Below, piece after piece: positions 44,901 through 55,758 of a stretch of DNA of 64,000 nucleotides. The position numbers and the translations under genes were made by a program. This stretch comes from Eretmocerus hayati. Its lineage: Eukaryota; Arthropoda; Insecta; Hymenoptera; Aphelinidae. The notes under the pieces are model-generated. The model ran no database searches, had not been told where the DNA came from, and worked only from the letters and a program-made list of their open reading frames with translations. The stretch covers positions 102,395,338-102,459,337 of the forward strand of contig CM056744.1 in assembly GCA_029851415.1 (NCBI GenBank), written 5' to 3'. How positions within the stretch are numbered: position 1 is the stretch's first letter; each line of letters starts with the position of its first letter.

Positions 44901-45257
44901 ACGCGGAATAAACAGGTGAGAGTATCTACCCCTCGTCCGTGTATGCTATTGTGACCAGTATGCGTGCGTGTGTGACCGCTTGTCAAATCATGTCTTTTAT
45001 AAGTTCCGCGTTGCTATGCGCGCTGTCGAGCCATCTCTCGCCAAGCCGCACAAGCTCTTTTTTAGTCTATTTTTAATCTTACCCACAGCGGCTTATTGAG
45101 CCAGGTGCGACCGCACGTCAATAAACCGGTCCTGTTCCTAACATACAAGTGATGAACATTCCATAGAGACTTGCTAAAAGTGAAGTGAAGTGCTGTAGAT
45201 CGTATACATAAAACAGAAATCCATAACAATCACGCCGACTCAATTTTCGGGGTCGTT
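44901..45257 (+). other. 3' untranslated part of nested element
   Basis: It contains AATAAA directly after the ORF and no further coding sequence. A clear polypurine tract just before the 3' LTR is not obvious; the best is TTTTCGGGGTCGTT, which is a poor match. Confidence 0.5.
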
Positions 45258-46081
45258 TGTCATGCGCAGATCATGCGAAATCTGCGTTCATTCCATTTTT
45301 ATAAAAATTGAGCCGCCGTGTTTGTAATAATTAAGATAGCCTCGCGCGCTTGCGATTTTCATCTCTCAGAAAAACGTAGTCACAAGGATTCGTTATGATC
45401 GCGTTTATTAGTGTATGCCTAGGATTATAGTTGTGACCACTAATAGCATCACGTGATGGCATTCATGGGCACGTGACGGCTAATTGCATCACGTGACGAG
45501 TAATTAGGTCACGTGACCCTTAATTACATCACGTGATGCGTAATTGCCTCACGTGACCTATAATTACATCACGTGACCTAATTTGTATGCACATAATGAT
45601 TGTTTGTAGTATATAAGCAGGCCCGAATTCGGGGCCAGACACAGTCCACCAGGGCCCCGTGACCGACGGCGAAGCTCTGCGCGTTTCGACAGCTAAAATC
45701 CATCTACGACCCGGCCATACCCGCGGTCGCGGCACCGGCCTCGTCCTCCACAGGGCCGGCGTCCATCCGCCCTCGCCGTCCTCGGCAGGCGCGAATAAGT
45801 CTTGTATTTTGATCACGTTTCTTAATTTATCAGTGTGTCAAAGTTCTTTTTATACATCGTGTCTTGTTGTACTCTTAACTTTTTTCCGGTTGGAATGTGT
45901 GTGGAGTGAACCGCGAACGCGTGTACGGGGTAGTGCTCTCCCATCTAAAAATGTATCACCGTATCCCGATTTTATTGCCACCCCTTACCCCATCTGATCG
46001 CCGCTTGGCTCACCCAATCCCCACGATCCAACGGCTGACGAGGGACGGAATCTTAGCACCTCGATCTCCGACCCCTTGTCA
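45258..46081 (+). repeat. 3' LTR of nested element
   Basis: 824 bp, matching 41901-42724 with three differences (near 45781, 45956 and 45966). It ends CTTGTCA and is followed by the AAGT target duplication. Confidence 0.9.
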
Positions 46082-46174
46082 AAGTCTATTGGCATGAACT
46101 ATTTTACTGCCTTTTTTAGTCTGGATCTTGACGTTATGTCTCTTGAATACTTCAAGGACTTTATGTGGACCAGA
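46082..46174 (-). pseudogene. pol: integrase C-terminal (GPY/F-like) fragment of gypsy pol
   Basis: Minus-strand frame with SGPHKVLEVF and KGSKIVHANRL, the conserved end of gypsy integrases. The solo LTR at 46180-46579 separates it from the rest of integrase, and the nested element separates it from its last 27 codons. Confidence 0.75.
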
Positions 46175-46179
46175 ATAAT

Positions 46180-46579
46180 TGTTGGGGATGTATGCAACGC
46201 TATCCTCACGCACCAACAGCTGCACACAGATGCACTGTCTTTGGTGAAAACTACCCGACACATACTCCCACCTTCATCGGAAGAAATTCGGGTGGAGTGA
46301 GACCCTCAAGATGCAAGGGACGAGTGTAGGCGTCAGTTCGAGACGTTACGTCAAACGGCGCGCTTTTCTCATCGCCTCATCTATTATATACTCTCATATA
46401 ATCGTGTGTTCACTTATTCATTCATTCACGTATTACTGTGTTTATTATTCTTGTGCACGTTTCTGTATCTTGTGTTTACAAGACACTATTAACCTTTGTA
46501 CTGTGCTAATTAAAAGTGATTGTGTGTCAGCATAACTCTGACTATTGTTTATTCCGAGATCACCCTGCCCTAAACAACA
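46180..46579 (-). mobile_element. 400-bp solo LTR inside integrase
   Basis: Read on the minus strand it starts TGTTGTTTAGGG and ends CATCCCCAACA, with TGTTG/CAACA ends. It is flanked by the direct repeat ATTAT (plus ATAAT at 46175-46179 and 46580-46584), a 5-bp target duplication. Removing it with one ATTAT reopens the integrase frame. It contains AATAAA and a TATATAAT motif. A 5-bp duplication suits BEL/Pao or some gypsy families. The annotated pol frame reads through this LTR to 46445, giving about 46 residues of false C-terminus. Confidence 0.88.
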
Positions 46580-46584
46580 ATAAT

Positions 46585-48870
46585 GATTGTCAAATTTTCC
46601 AGGCTTTGGACCAGACAGAAGGAAAACGTAATCGCCTACTTTGAAATTGACGACATTTAGGCGTCTATCATGGTATTTTTTGGAACGAAATTTCGAAGAT
46701 AGTAAATTCTCATAAGCCATCTTTTGTATGCCATTGAGTCTAGTGACCAAATCTTGCACGTATCCTTGATAAGTAGGAACGAGGTCTCCTTCTCGGAGTG
46801 GGGCACTAGACGGAAGTCTTGGTAATCGCCCGAATACGATTTCGTAAGGGGTGAATTTAGTGCTACTGTGAATTGAACTATTTACATTGAGCATACATAT
46901 ATCTAGCCAAGAACACCAGTCATTGTCTGAGTCTGTGTACATTTTGAGAAACTGAGCAAGACCATGATGTGAGCGCTCGAGGGAAGCATTCCCGTGAGGT
47001 CGATATGGGGTTGTACGTACCTTTTTGATACGAAATCTTTGAGCGATTCGTTTCATCAATTGACTCATAAAATTCTGTCCTTGATCAGTTAGGATAGTTT
47101 TGGGACATCCGAATATGCAGATGAATTTTTTTATAAAAGCGTCCGCTACAGTTGTGGCGAGCATGTTCTCGAGTGGCGCGGCCATGCAGAATTTCGAGAG
47201 ACAGTCTTGCATTGTCAGAATGTACTCGTAACCAGCTCGAGATTTCTCAAGTGGACCGACGATATCAAGGGCTACTTTTTCAAAAACTGCTCCGGGAGTA
47301 TCAGTAATGACCATCGGTTGTTTCGTCTTCACACGTACGAGCTTTTTCAATTGACATTCTAGGCATTGTTGAACGCGACGCTGTATGTCGTCTTTCATAT
47401 TTTCCCAAAAATATTGTCGCTTGATACGGTTGTATGTTTTAGATACGCCTCTGTGACCGCCTACAGGCGATGCATGCAATTCTTCAAAAATCTCGGCACG
47501 TTTATCGGACGGAACGTATACCAGTTCGCCAGTACAAATGACGATTTTAATCTCAGTCTTCGTAAATACCAACTCAAAAAGTTCTAACACATCTGACCAC
47601 GGGATACCTAGTATTTCGGTGCTTTCAGCTACGTTCAGGACGGTTTGGCCGTGTTTTATCAGCAAGTCTCTCATGAGCACGAAAACTATGTAAATTCTCG
47701 TTCTAATCAGTTCAAGTGACTCTACTTCATTTGTGCTTATACAGAGGGCGTAGTAATGACCGTTTTTCCGCGGAGTCAACTCAATTTCACCTATATCCAA
47801 CGTTTTGAGATCTGGTAGTTTTTTCGCACTCTTGAGAGCTTCAGCGCCTTTGTCGCACGGTGAGCCAGAAGAGGAAACAAAGTAAGCTACGTTACCCGCG
47901 CGACCTTGTATGTGTTCGCCGATAGTTGTGAACCTATCGAAATCTAATTGATCCGGCAGAGCGGCGTTAGAATCGATCGATTCAATATCGATGTCATCTG
48001 CGTCGGAAGCGTGAGACTTGTCAGAAGAACTCACATCAGGATCTGGAGGTTTTTTTGGTCGCGGCGGAGCACTGATATCGTCAGTTGACGAGTGTTGGGG
48101 TAGCGGGTCAGGAGTTTTGCTATCAGAACAACTCGTTTTTTGCGCGGATGCGGTCTTCTTCGGACGTCCGCGTTTGCGTTTTTCGGCGGTTACAGTTGTT
48201 TGAGCGACTTTGTTTGAGTGGACAGTGGTTTGGTCAACCGCGTTTGGAGTTTCTAACCGTTTTTGTCGAGCACGTGTGGTAACATTAACTTCGGCGGATT
48301 CGACTGGGTTCCGAGATAAAGCATCAGCAGCTGCGTTAGCTTTAGAACTCTTATGAACAATGGAATATTCATAACAGGAAAGCTTGAAACGCCACTTCAT
48401 CATTCTCGCGTTCAGATTGGCAGTTTTGAAGTACTTGAGAGCCTCGTTGTCAGTATGAACAGTGACTTTACGCCCGTATACATAAGTTCTGAAAGTTTTG
48501 AAAGCATGCAGGATCGCGAGAGCCTCTTTTTCGTAGATTTCCAGATTGACTTCTCCGCCACGAAGGACTCTACTAGTATAAGCAATGGGATGATCCTTGC
48601 CCCACTCACCCTGAGATAATATCCCAGAAATCGCCCAGCTCGATGCATCGGTGATTATGTTATAATGATTTGATGAAAGATCCGGATAAGCTAACACTGG
48701 GGCGGTACAGAGAAGCTCTTTGAGTTTCTGGAACGATTTTTCGGCTTTGTCGGACCATTCGAAATTCACGTCTTTCATCAGCAGTTTTGTGAGGGGTTTG
48801 GCTATGCCAGCAAAATTTCCAATGAATCGTCTGTAATAACCGGCCAGACCAAGGAACTGTCGAACGGTTT
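46585..48870 (-). pseudogene. pol: gypsy pol part 2: RNase H, AT-hook linker, macro-like domain, integrase
   Basis: Residues below count from the Met at 48778. The end of RT (48870-48779) precedes it. RNase H covers residues 40-158 (TDASS at 43-47, HTDNEAL around 108, ADALSR at 151-156). A polar linker (160-290) contains RGRPKK at 203-208, an AT-hook. Residues about 295-420 form a conserved macro-like domain starting GNVAYFVSSSG and ending IKIVICTGEL. Integrase starts with an HHCC zinc site (H435, H442, C472, C475) and has catalytic D505, D565 and E601. The frame is intact to about residue 731, where the solo LTR enters. It functions in cDNA synthesis and chromosomal integration of the element. 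It is separated from part 1 by an 8-bp frame-breaking duplication. Confidence 0.88.
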
Positions 48871-51039
48871 GACGGTTTTACGCGTGGGAAAATGTTCAAC
48901 TGCCTCAATCTTTTTTGGATCTGGGCTGAGTCCTGCAGCGTTTAATTTGTGGCCGAGGTAAATGACTTCGCGCTTGAGAAATTCGCATTTACTCAGCTGC
49001 AATTTGACACCTGCTTCAAGTAACCTAGCAAATAGCTCTAAAATACTCTCTAAATGTTCTTTTAAAGTCTTGGAAAATACCACAATGTCGTCGACGTACC
49101 CGTAGACGTTTTTCAAGCCGCGAATCAAATTATCGATAAATCGCTGAAAAATCGCAGGACTATTCTTTGCCCCGAACGGACATCGTTTGAAATGGGAATG
49201 ACCAGCTGGACTACTGAATGCGGTCTTCTCCTTATCTCTAGGATCCATGGGGATCTGATAAAAGCCTTGGGCCAAGTCCAGTGTCGTAAAATAGACCGCA
49301 CCACGAGCACGATCGGAAATTTGAGTTATATCCGGGAATGGGTAACCGTCGGTAATCGTATTTTCGTTCAATTTCCTAAAATCAATGACCAAACGCCACC
49401 GGGGTTTGCCATCAGGGCCAGGTTTCTTTTTGACTATCCATATTGGTGAGTTGTACGGGGATTTCGAAGATTCAACAACATCTAATGAGTACAATTCTTC
49501 GACTTGCCTGTTGATTTCATCATTGAGGGCGTGAGGGAATTTGTACTGTTTGCAATTGACAGGATCAGCATTTCCAGTGTCTATGCGAGCCATTACTAAA
49601 TCTGTACATGGTAATACTTCACCCTGAACGTAGAACACATCTGAATTTTCGCGAACCAACTTGTGGACAAATTCAGTCTCTTCCTCATCAAGTCCGTCAG
49701 TATTCACTGAATCTAAGAGTGATGCCTCATTACCAGTGTACAAGTATTGTACTTCAGAAATTTCTATCGAGTCGGTGAAGCAAATGCCGTCGATTTCGGG
49801 AGAAGTTGCTTCGATGTTCAATATTGTTTCGAGTTGGTATAGAGAGGTATTGTAGCAATGAACAGTGCCTATACTGTCGTTTTTAAATATTTCTCGTGCC
49901 AAAGAATCGTCAGTGATGTGGGAAGGGATCTTTTCGAATTGAGAATTACTTTCGTCTACACAAGTTTGATCTGATGCCTCTACCGACTCGGGTTCTCGAG
50001 TTTGTGAACTATCGGAGTCTGACGTGTTCTCAGCATGGTTTCCAGTACTCTCAGATTTTTTGTTAGAGAAGTTGACAGAAGTCCTAGTCGATGGTCCGCA
50101 AAATTTTGGCTCTTGAAGTGAATGATGAATAAATGGTTGCATGATGTCACCTATTTTCATCACATGATGTTCAAAGTTCAGGATGGCTTCTGCCTTCGAC
50201 AAGAATTCTGCTCCGATAATACCGGCCGCGGGAAGTTCATGTTCGTCAGCGACTACCAAGAATCTCGTTTCAACTCCGAATAATTTTGCTTCAATATTAC
50301 CAAGAGTTGGTACATATCCGTCACCGATACCCTTTATGTAAACGTCACCATTGTCAATTATTTCAGCATCATGAGGCAACATACAATGTTTGACCATATT
50401 CATTTCAGCGCCAGAATCTACAAGAAACTTTTCAACTGACTTCGTTGGAGGGTTTTTAACGTCAATGGAAGGTAGCAATAAACCGGTTTCTCTTCGAATA
50501 TTCACCATTCTGGCACAAGCAACGTCAAAAAATGGATTGGCTCTATTTCGCATGGGAATCGGTTCATTATCGACGAGCATGTAGTTATACTTGAAATTCA
50601 ACTCAACATTTCGTTGTAAGAAAAAGTCCATCCCAAGTATTCCTTCAAATGGCACGGGGAATGAATCTGGAACAATTTGAAACTCGGCGTATTTGCCAAT
50701 AATTTTCATAAGTACAGCTCCGAGAGTCGGCATGAGATTTGTACCAAAACCTTTCATCATACAGATTTTATTTTTGTTGATTATGTTTGGATTCGGCAAG
50801 GCGCTTACGCGGAGCACGTTGATTTCTGAGCCACTGTCTAACATAATGTTAAGCGGGTCATGTGTTGCAGATACTCTAATGTCGATGAAGGGTATGAATT
50901 TAGTTGAATTTTCTAGTCGAATGGAAGCAACTCGCACAGAAGGCTGTTCACTTCTCGAGTACCCGATGAGCGCGGCTGTTGTGGAGTCGTCTCCTCCAAT
51001 GCGCTCTGATTGGAGAGACGAGTTTCGTTTTCCTGTTTC
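48802..51039 (-). pseudogene. pol: gypsy pol part 1: two proteases in tandem and reverse transcriptase
   Basis: This frame is -1 relative to gag and open from 51039. It overlaps the end of gag (stop at 50913-50915), so expression by ribosomal frameshifting is expected. Counting from the GTG at 50937: protease 1 has DSG at 34-36, KGFG...PTLG at 62-73 and ILGMD at 100-104. Protease 2 has DSG at 174-176, KGIG...PTLG at 202-213 and IIGAEF at 240-245. After a long acidic spacer comes RT, with the YVDD active site at 614-617. The frame is broken near 48863-48878, where an 8-bp sequence (AACGGTTT/GACGGTTT on plus) is doubled. RT then continues in another frame into part 2. The annotated last 25 residues of this frame are therefore spurious. 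Confidence 0.88.
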
Positions 51040-52706
51040 CTAGCATTCACATAAGCGCGCTTTTTACAATCAGCTATGCGGTGACCTTTTTCTTTGCAGT
51101 AAAAACATTCATCAGGACCATTATTAATACTCGGATTGAGTCGATAACATCTCGCGGCAGTATGACCTACCTTCCCGCAAATCTGACATAACTTTTGTGC
51201 TCGCGCATCGAGCTGTTGAGATAAATTTGGGGCCGTAGGGTTTAACGAGCGACAGGAGTTTGCCGAATGCCCAGGCTTGTTACATATTTGTCAAATCACA
51301 CGAGGCGCGGGTGGTGGTAGCCGATTACATTGTGAGGCAGTATGATTAAACCCGTGACACAGTTGACATGGTTCAGAGATATGCGGCATCGGACTTTGAT
51401 GGTTCACAAGTCTTGCACGTTCACGGAAATGACACTGAATAGCTGAATGGTTCCTGTTCCCGCAGATTTGGCAGTTAGAATCAACTACGGTTGCTGAAGT
51501 TACTCGGCATTGGACTGCAGTGTGTCCTGATCGTTTGCAGATTTGACAATTTGTAAGCCTCGGGCAGTTTTTTGCGATATGACCGTTACGATTGCAAATT
51601 TGGCATGAAATCGGCGAGACAGGCAAATTATTGAGTTTTCTGAAACATTTGTCGGCAGAATGATTACTTTTACCACAAATGGTACAAGATTTAGCTGAAT
51701 CACAATTAATTGCCCTGTGGCCATTTTTATTACACAATTGACATATCAAAGTGTTAGAGGTTGAATTGTTATCTGACTTTTTCACATTATGATGAAGTCC
51801 TGATCGAGATTGTAAATAACTTTCAATTTTTCTAGCTGCAGTTACAATATTGTCTATATCTTCGGAATCTTTCAGTCTCATTTCAATTTCCGGCTTTAAC
51901 CCTCTTTTAAAACACGTAATTATTATGCCTTTTATATCTTCTTTGAATGGGTCTCCAACGTCACCAGTTTAAGCTCTTTTAGCTTCTACGACTTTTTGGC
52001 CTAAATCACGTAATCGATTGGCAAAAGACAGAACGCTCTCGTGATCAGCCTGTACACTCGAATTCAACTCGCTAAAGATTTCAAGAAATGATTGTACAGG
52101 GAGGTAGAAATCTTTCAAATGATTGGCCAATTGCTCAACTGTCTCGAAATCTTGATCATTTATTGCCGTTGCAGCATCACCAATCAATTTCTTCTCAATA
52201 AATTTTACAAGATTGGGTTCGTTCACATCACCGACCATATTTTTAGCTTTTTCGCAGCTAGAAATGAATTTGTTCAACTGCATATTTTTACCGTCGAAAC
52301 ACGGCACGAGCTTGAGTGCATCAGCAACCGTGATTGTTTGTGGTTCCGCCATGATCAATTGATTCACAAGGTTTCCGAGTTGACGAAGGGGGGATGATTC
52401 TCTGCGATCTCGATCTCTCTCTTGTTCAAGCAAAATTTGGTCGTTTTCCGCGATGGGTACTTGATCCTGGTTTCCGTGATAAGTTTCGTCACGAGGGTCG
52501 GACGATCGAGATTCGTCGCTTTCGGACGTAGAATCAATACGTGCTAAGGAACGCGGGGGAGTTCTCGGTAGTTGATGCCGAGGTCTGAGTGGATCAATAC
52601 CTCCTCGATTCTCGGGTCGAAGGTCTTCGGGAATGAAAGCCTCTATTTCGCGACGGAGTTCAGGATCGGCTTCGGCCTGGTTGCGCGTGATTTTTCCTTT
52701 GTTCAT
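50913..52706 (-). pseudogene. gag: gypsy gag with nine zinc knuckles, two in-frame stops
   Basis: Starts ATG at 52706. The first 245 codons have a retrotransposon capsid-like helical composition (ADALKLVPCFDGKNMQLNKF, FLEIFSELNSSVQADHESV). TAA at 51971-51969 then interrupts, and the frame continues unchanged. The nucleocapsid part (51743-51066) holds nine CCHC boxes of the form C-x2-C-x4-H-x4-C. Six lie in the open frame that ends at 51291. TGA at 51293-51291 stands where the first Cys of knuckle 7 is expected, and knuckles 7-9 follow in the same frame (ICNKPGH, CQICGKVGH, CFYCKEKGH). Gag assembles the particle and binds the element RNA. This copy is not functional as one chain without readthrough. 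Confidence 0.85.
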
Positions 52707-54858
52707 GAGAACATATCATACATGACACGCGGATCAGCTAGAGGTCACACGTGAAAGATTTTAAAATTGAATTCCAAGGAAAAACGTCTAAGAGAGTATT
52801 ATGTCATCAACGTAGAAGGACACGAATTGAGTCGTGATTGAATTGATATAAATTTGAAAGTCGAACTCAGAGCGGACATTAAATTCAGAGTAGACATCCG
52901 CAGGTTGTTGCCGGCAGGCTGGATCGACTATCTTGACTCTGAATCTGCGTAATTCCATGATCGCGATATCGTACATTCAAATCAGGATTTTCGAGAGAAA
53001 AAAAAATGAAGATACGAGACGGTAGTTCAGCTAGCAAACAAGGTTATGATCGGAAACTTTCATGGGAAGTTTGTAGGAACTACCATTCAGCTTTTGGGGA
53101 GATGAGTTCCCCTGAAATCGTCAGAACTTCAGCTTCGTTAGTTCCCGCGCAAGCTTTCCAAGAAGCTTTCAAACATACTCGGATAGTTCTGCCAACGTTT
53201 CTGGAGATCTCTAGTCGAGCCCTCTAAAATTCTCTACAGATGGCTTCCGTGTAGCTTTTCCATATGCGATTGTGTACATCATTTCATGAGGGGTTTGTTT
53301 TTAGCTGTTTGAACCAGCATCAATTCTGAGTAATGCTATCATCAGAAAAAGGTTTCAGAATTATGAGTAGTCTGTCATTTTTTCTAGACACAAAATTACC
53401 GTTTGATGCAGGTCCCGCAGGAAGTCTGGAGTATACTTGAATTATGGATGCTAATTTTAGTGCTAAACAATTTTTTTTATGTAATCAGATATATGACATA
53501 TCAATCGGTAGCTTTCGTACAATCTCGAAACCCGATGACGAATCGTGATTTCGCAGCGAAATTCTATGAATTATATTTGAACGAAATAGAAGTTTATCGG
53601 TTTTGCATACGCAGCTGTCATGAAATGGTGCACGGGCATGAAAGTTTTTGATTTTAATTCTGAGAGGCAGATTTGCAGGAGTGAGGGAAATTTTCAGAGA
53701 CTCGCTGTTAGTTGGCTTACATAACGAATGATTGATGCAAAAGGTAAATTCCACTCTAAGAATCCAAATTTGGGTTATTTGGTCCTGTTCAGGATAATTA
53801 GATGATGTGCTTCTAACACGAGCAATTTTTGGGATCGTGGGTAGATGGGCCAAAATACCGCAAGCGTTTTCTCTGGACTATTTTCGAGTCGCGATCTTGG
53901 TTTCAACGCTGAGACTCAACTGATCTTTAGAGAATATAAGCATCAAGCGGACTAAAATTGTTTGAATAATCAGCTGTCATCCACCTCAGACTGATGAAAG
54001 CATAAAGTCATGGATGCAAGGTGACTGTGACGAAAATACAGTCATCGACGGAATTACGTAGCTACGGTCACGAGAAATGCATGTGTTATCGCGTAGATTT
54101 GACGCAAAAAAAAAGAAATTTCCAATAAAGAAAAATTTGAAGTGTCAGTAAAGGTTGACTTCAACATACTTTTAACGAAAAATATCCAAAAAGTGCTCCC
54201 GAAAGTTCTGCTAATACTATCGATCCATCATTGAATAAGCACAACCATCATAACTAACTTCTGAAGATTTAGATTGTAGAAATTTGATGTTTACTTCCCC
54301 TTAAAGTCAGAAATAAGCTGCACGATCTCGTAGTCAGAGCAGAGAATCATAAAAAGTAGTGATCTGATACATTATTTATTACGAGATACGATTGGGTCGA
54401 ATCATTTCAAGGACCGTGTGGTTAGAGCATTTCTATTTTTCCCGCTTTGCTGCCATCACAATGCACTATTGAATCCTTCGGAGTATGATTTGAAAAGAAG
54501 AGCTCAGTACCACATGGTGCAGAAGTTGTTCATTGCAATTCGGCAAAGCCATTCAGCTTCAACTGATTGATCATCGATCGATCGAGTAGACAAAAATTTT
54601 GTATGTTGGGATAAATTGATGATTTTTGTGCGCTGCTGAATCGTTTGGAATAAGAAGAATAAAATCTGTGGATAAGAGCAATTGAAATGCAAACTTTATC
54701 GAGGCTTTTTTTTTTATTTCACATGGCAGGAATACGCAATGAGAATCACTAGTTGATTCAGCTTGAAATTTTCCGTCGGTTTATTTATGTCAAGGACAAG
54801 AATTTTGCGAGTCTTACAATTTATATATACATAAAATCATTTTCCAGTATTGAGGAAT
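52707..54858 (-). other. leader region of composite, no gene seen
   Basis: Long stretch between gag and the next minus-strand ORF. No primer binding site or protein was recognised. 53035-53225 weakly resembles the GAAAGCTTTC-rich satellite at 30.4-32.5 kb (GGAAACTTTCATGGGAAG, AAGCTTTCCAAGAAGCTTTC). The frame at 53485-53853 looks like chance. Confidence 0.4.
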
Positions 54859-55281
54859 TCAACTTTCATCATTCATATTGGATTCAACAGAGTTCGGTGT
54901 AGTCGATCGTAAAAAAGAATCTTCACAAACGAGAGTTTCTGGACGACAATAACATGGCACTGATCTCAAATTAAAACAGTTTCGACACACGTTTTTCCTG
55001 AAAATCTCTATTTTTTCATCTAAAGAAAAATTCTTCCAACCAGATGAAACACAACGGTAGTCCATCAAAGATAGCCATTTCTCTCCTTGAGCAGCTTTTG
55101 CTCTCTGTAACTTTCTTCGCAACTTTTGTTTTTGTCGTTTGGAGTATTTACTGCGACTTGGAGGTTTAGGGACCTCGTGATTCGGAGGATATGCAGGTAA
55201 CGGAGGCCAAATATTGGCTTCAGCGTTGCTCGAGCTTTCATGTACCGAAGGCTCATGCGCGACAGCTGCTACACCTTCCAC
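54859..55281 (-). CDS. basic ORF with CxxC/CxC motif, unknown
   Basis: These are 140 codons on the retroelement strand. The first in-frame codon is GTG at 55281, but CGTTATAG immediately precedes it, so it may be a second exon and not a start. It is Pro-rich (WPPLPAYPP), then has a strongly basic helix (KYSKRQKQKLRRKLQRAKA), then KNVCRNCFNLRSVPCYC, a possible zinc-binding cluster. Basic helix plus Cys cluster suggests nucleic-acid binding. It could be an accessory protein of the element or part of a captured gene. I do not recognise it. Confidence 0.4.
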   Translation of the reverse strand: MEGVAAVAHEPSVHESSSNAEANIWPPLPAYPPNHEVPKPPSRSKYSKRQKQKLRRKLQRAKAAQGEKWLSLMDYRCVSSGWKNFSLDEKIEIFRKNVCRNCFNLRSVPCYCRPETLVCEDSFLRSTTPNSVESNMNDES

Positions 55282-55618
55282 TATAACGAATCAGATGGGG
55301 GAAAATGCATTACCTCCGAGCTATCTTTCTCGCGAGACTAAATATCTAGTAAACGTACAATGAATTTTTAACATTTTTTCCTACAATACCGAGCGAATTT
55401 TCGGCCCTGCTTCTTTCTTTTGAATAAAAAAAACAACGTTAGCTACGCATCTCGCATCATGGTTTTGGGTCAGTTTCTCAGATTCAAATATTTTTTCTTT
55501 TTTCAGGTGAATTCAAAATGTATGCTTTACACTTGTAACAATGGATCACAGAGATCTTCCACGGATATATGACATTTAAAATGCAAACACAGACTGACTA
55601 CACAGACGAAATGTTCTT

Positions 55619-55664
55619 AATCGATATAAAATATCGATGAAATCGATATAAAATATCGATGAAA
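55619..55664. repeat. two 22-bp copies with ATCGAT palindromes
   Basis: AATCGATATAAAATATCGATGA occurs twice in direct tandem. Each copy is itself near-palindromic and contains TATCGAT/ATCGATA, similar to the DRE (TATCGATA) of insect promoters. Confidence 0.7.
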
Positions 55665-55758
55665 ATCACGCGACCACAAATCCCGGACGAGCCCCCAAAA
55701 TTAATACTTACCTCGAACACCTCCTCCATTAGACGAATTAGATATAGGAGCCCAGACT

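Larger units (their letters stand above)
41901..46081 (+). mobile_element. nested LTR element without gag or pol, 4181 bp
   Basis: Two direct 824-bp LTRs (41901-42724 and 45258-46081) both start TGTCATG and end CTTGTCA. They differ at three positions that I found. AAGT flanks the element on both sides (41897-41900, 46082-46085). A primer binding site follows the 5' LTR. The insertion interrupts the end of pol in the host retroelement. The interior (42725-45257) encodes no gag, protease, RT or integrase, only one long GC-rich ORF with its own promoter, so it must rely on enzymes from another element. LTR identity of about 99.6 percent means a recent insertion. Confidence 0.92.
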
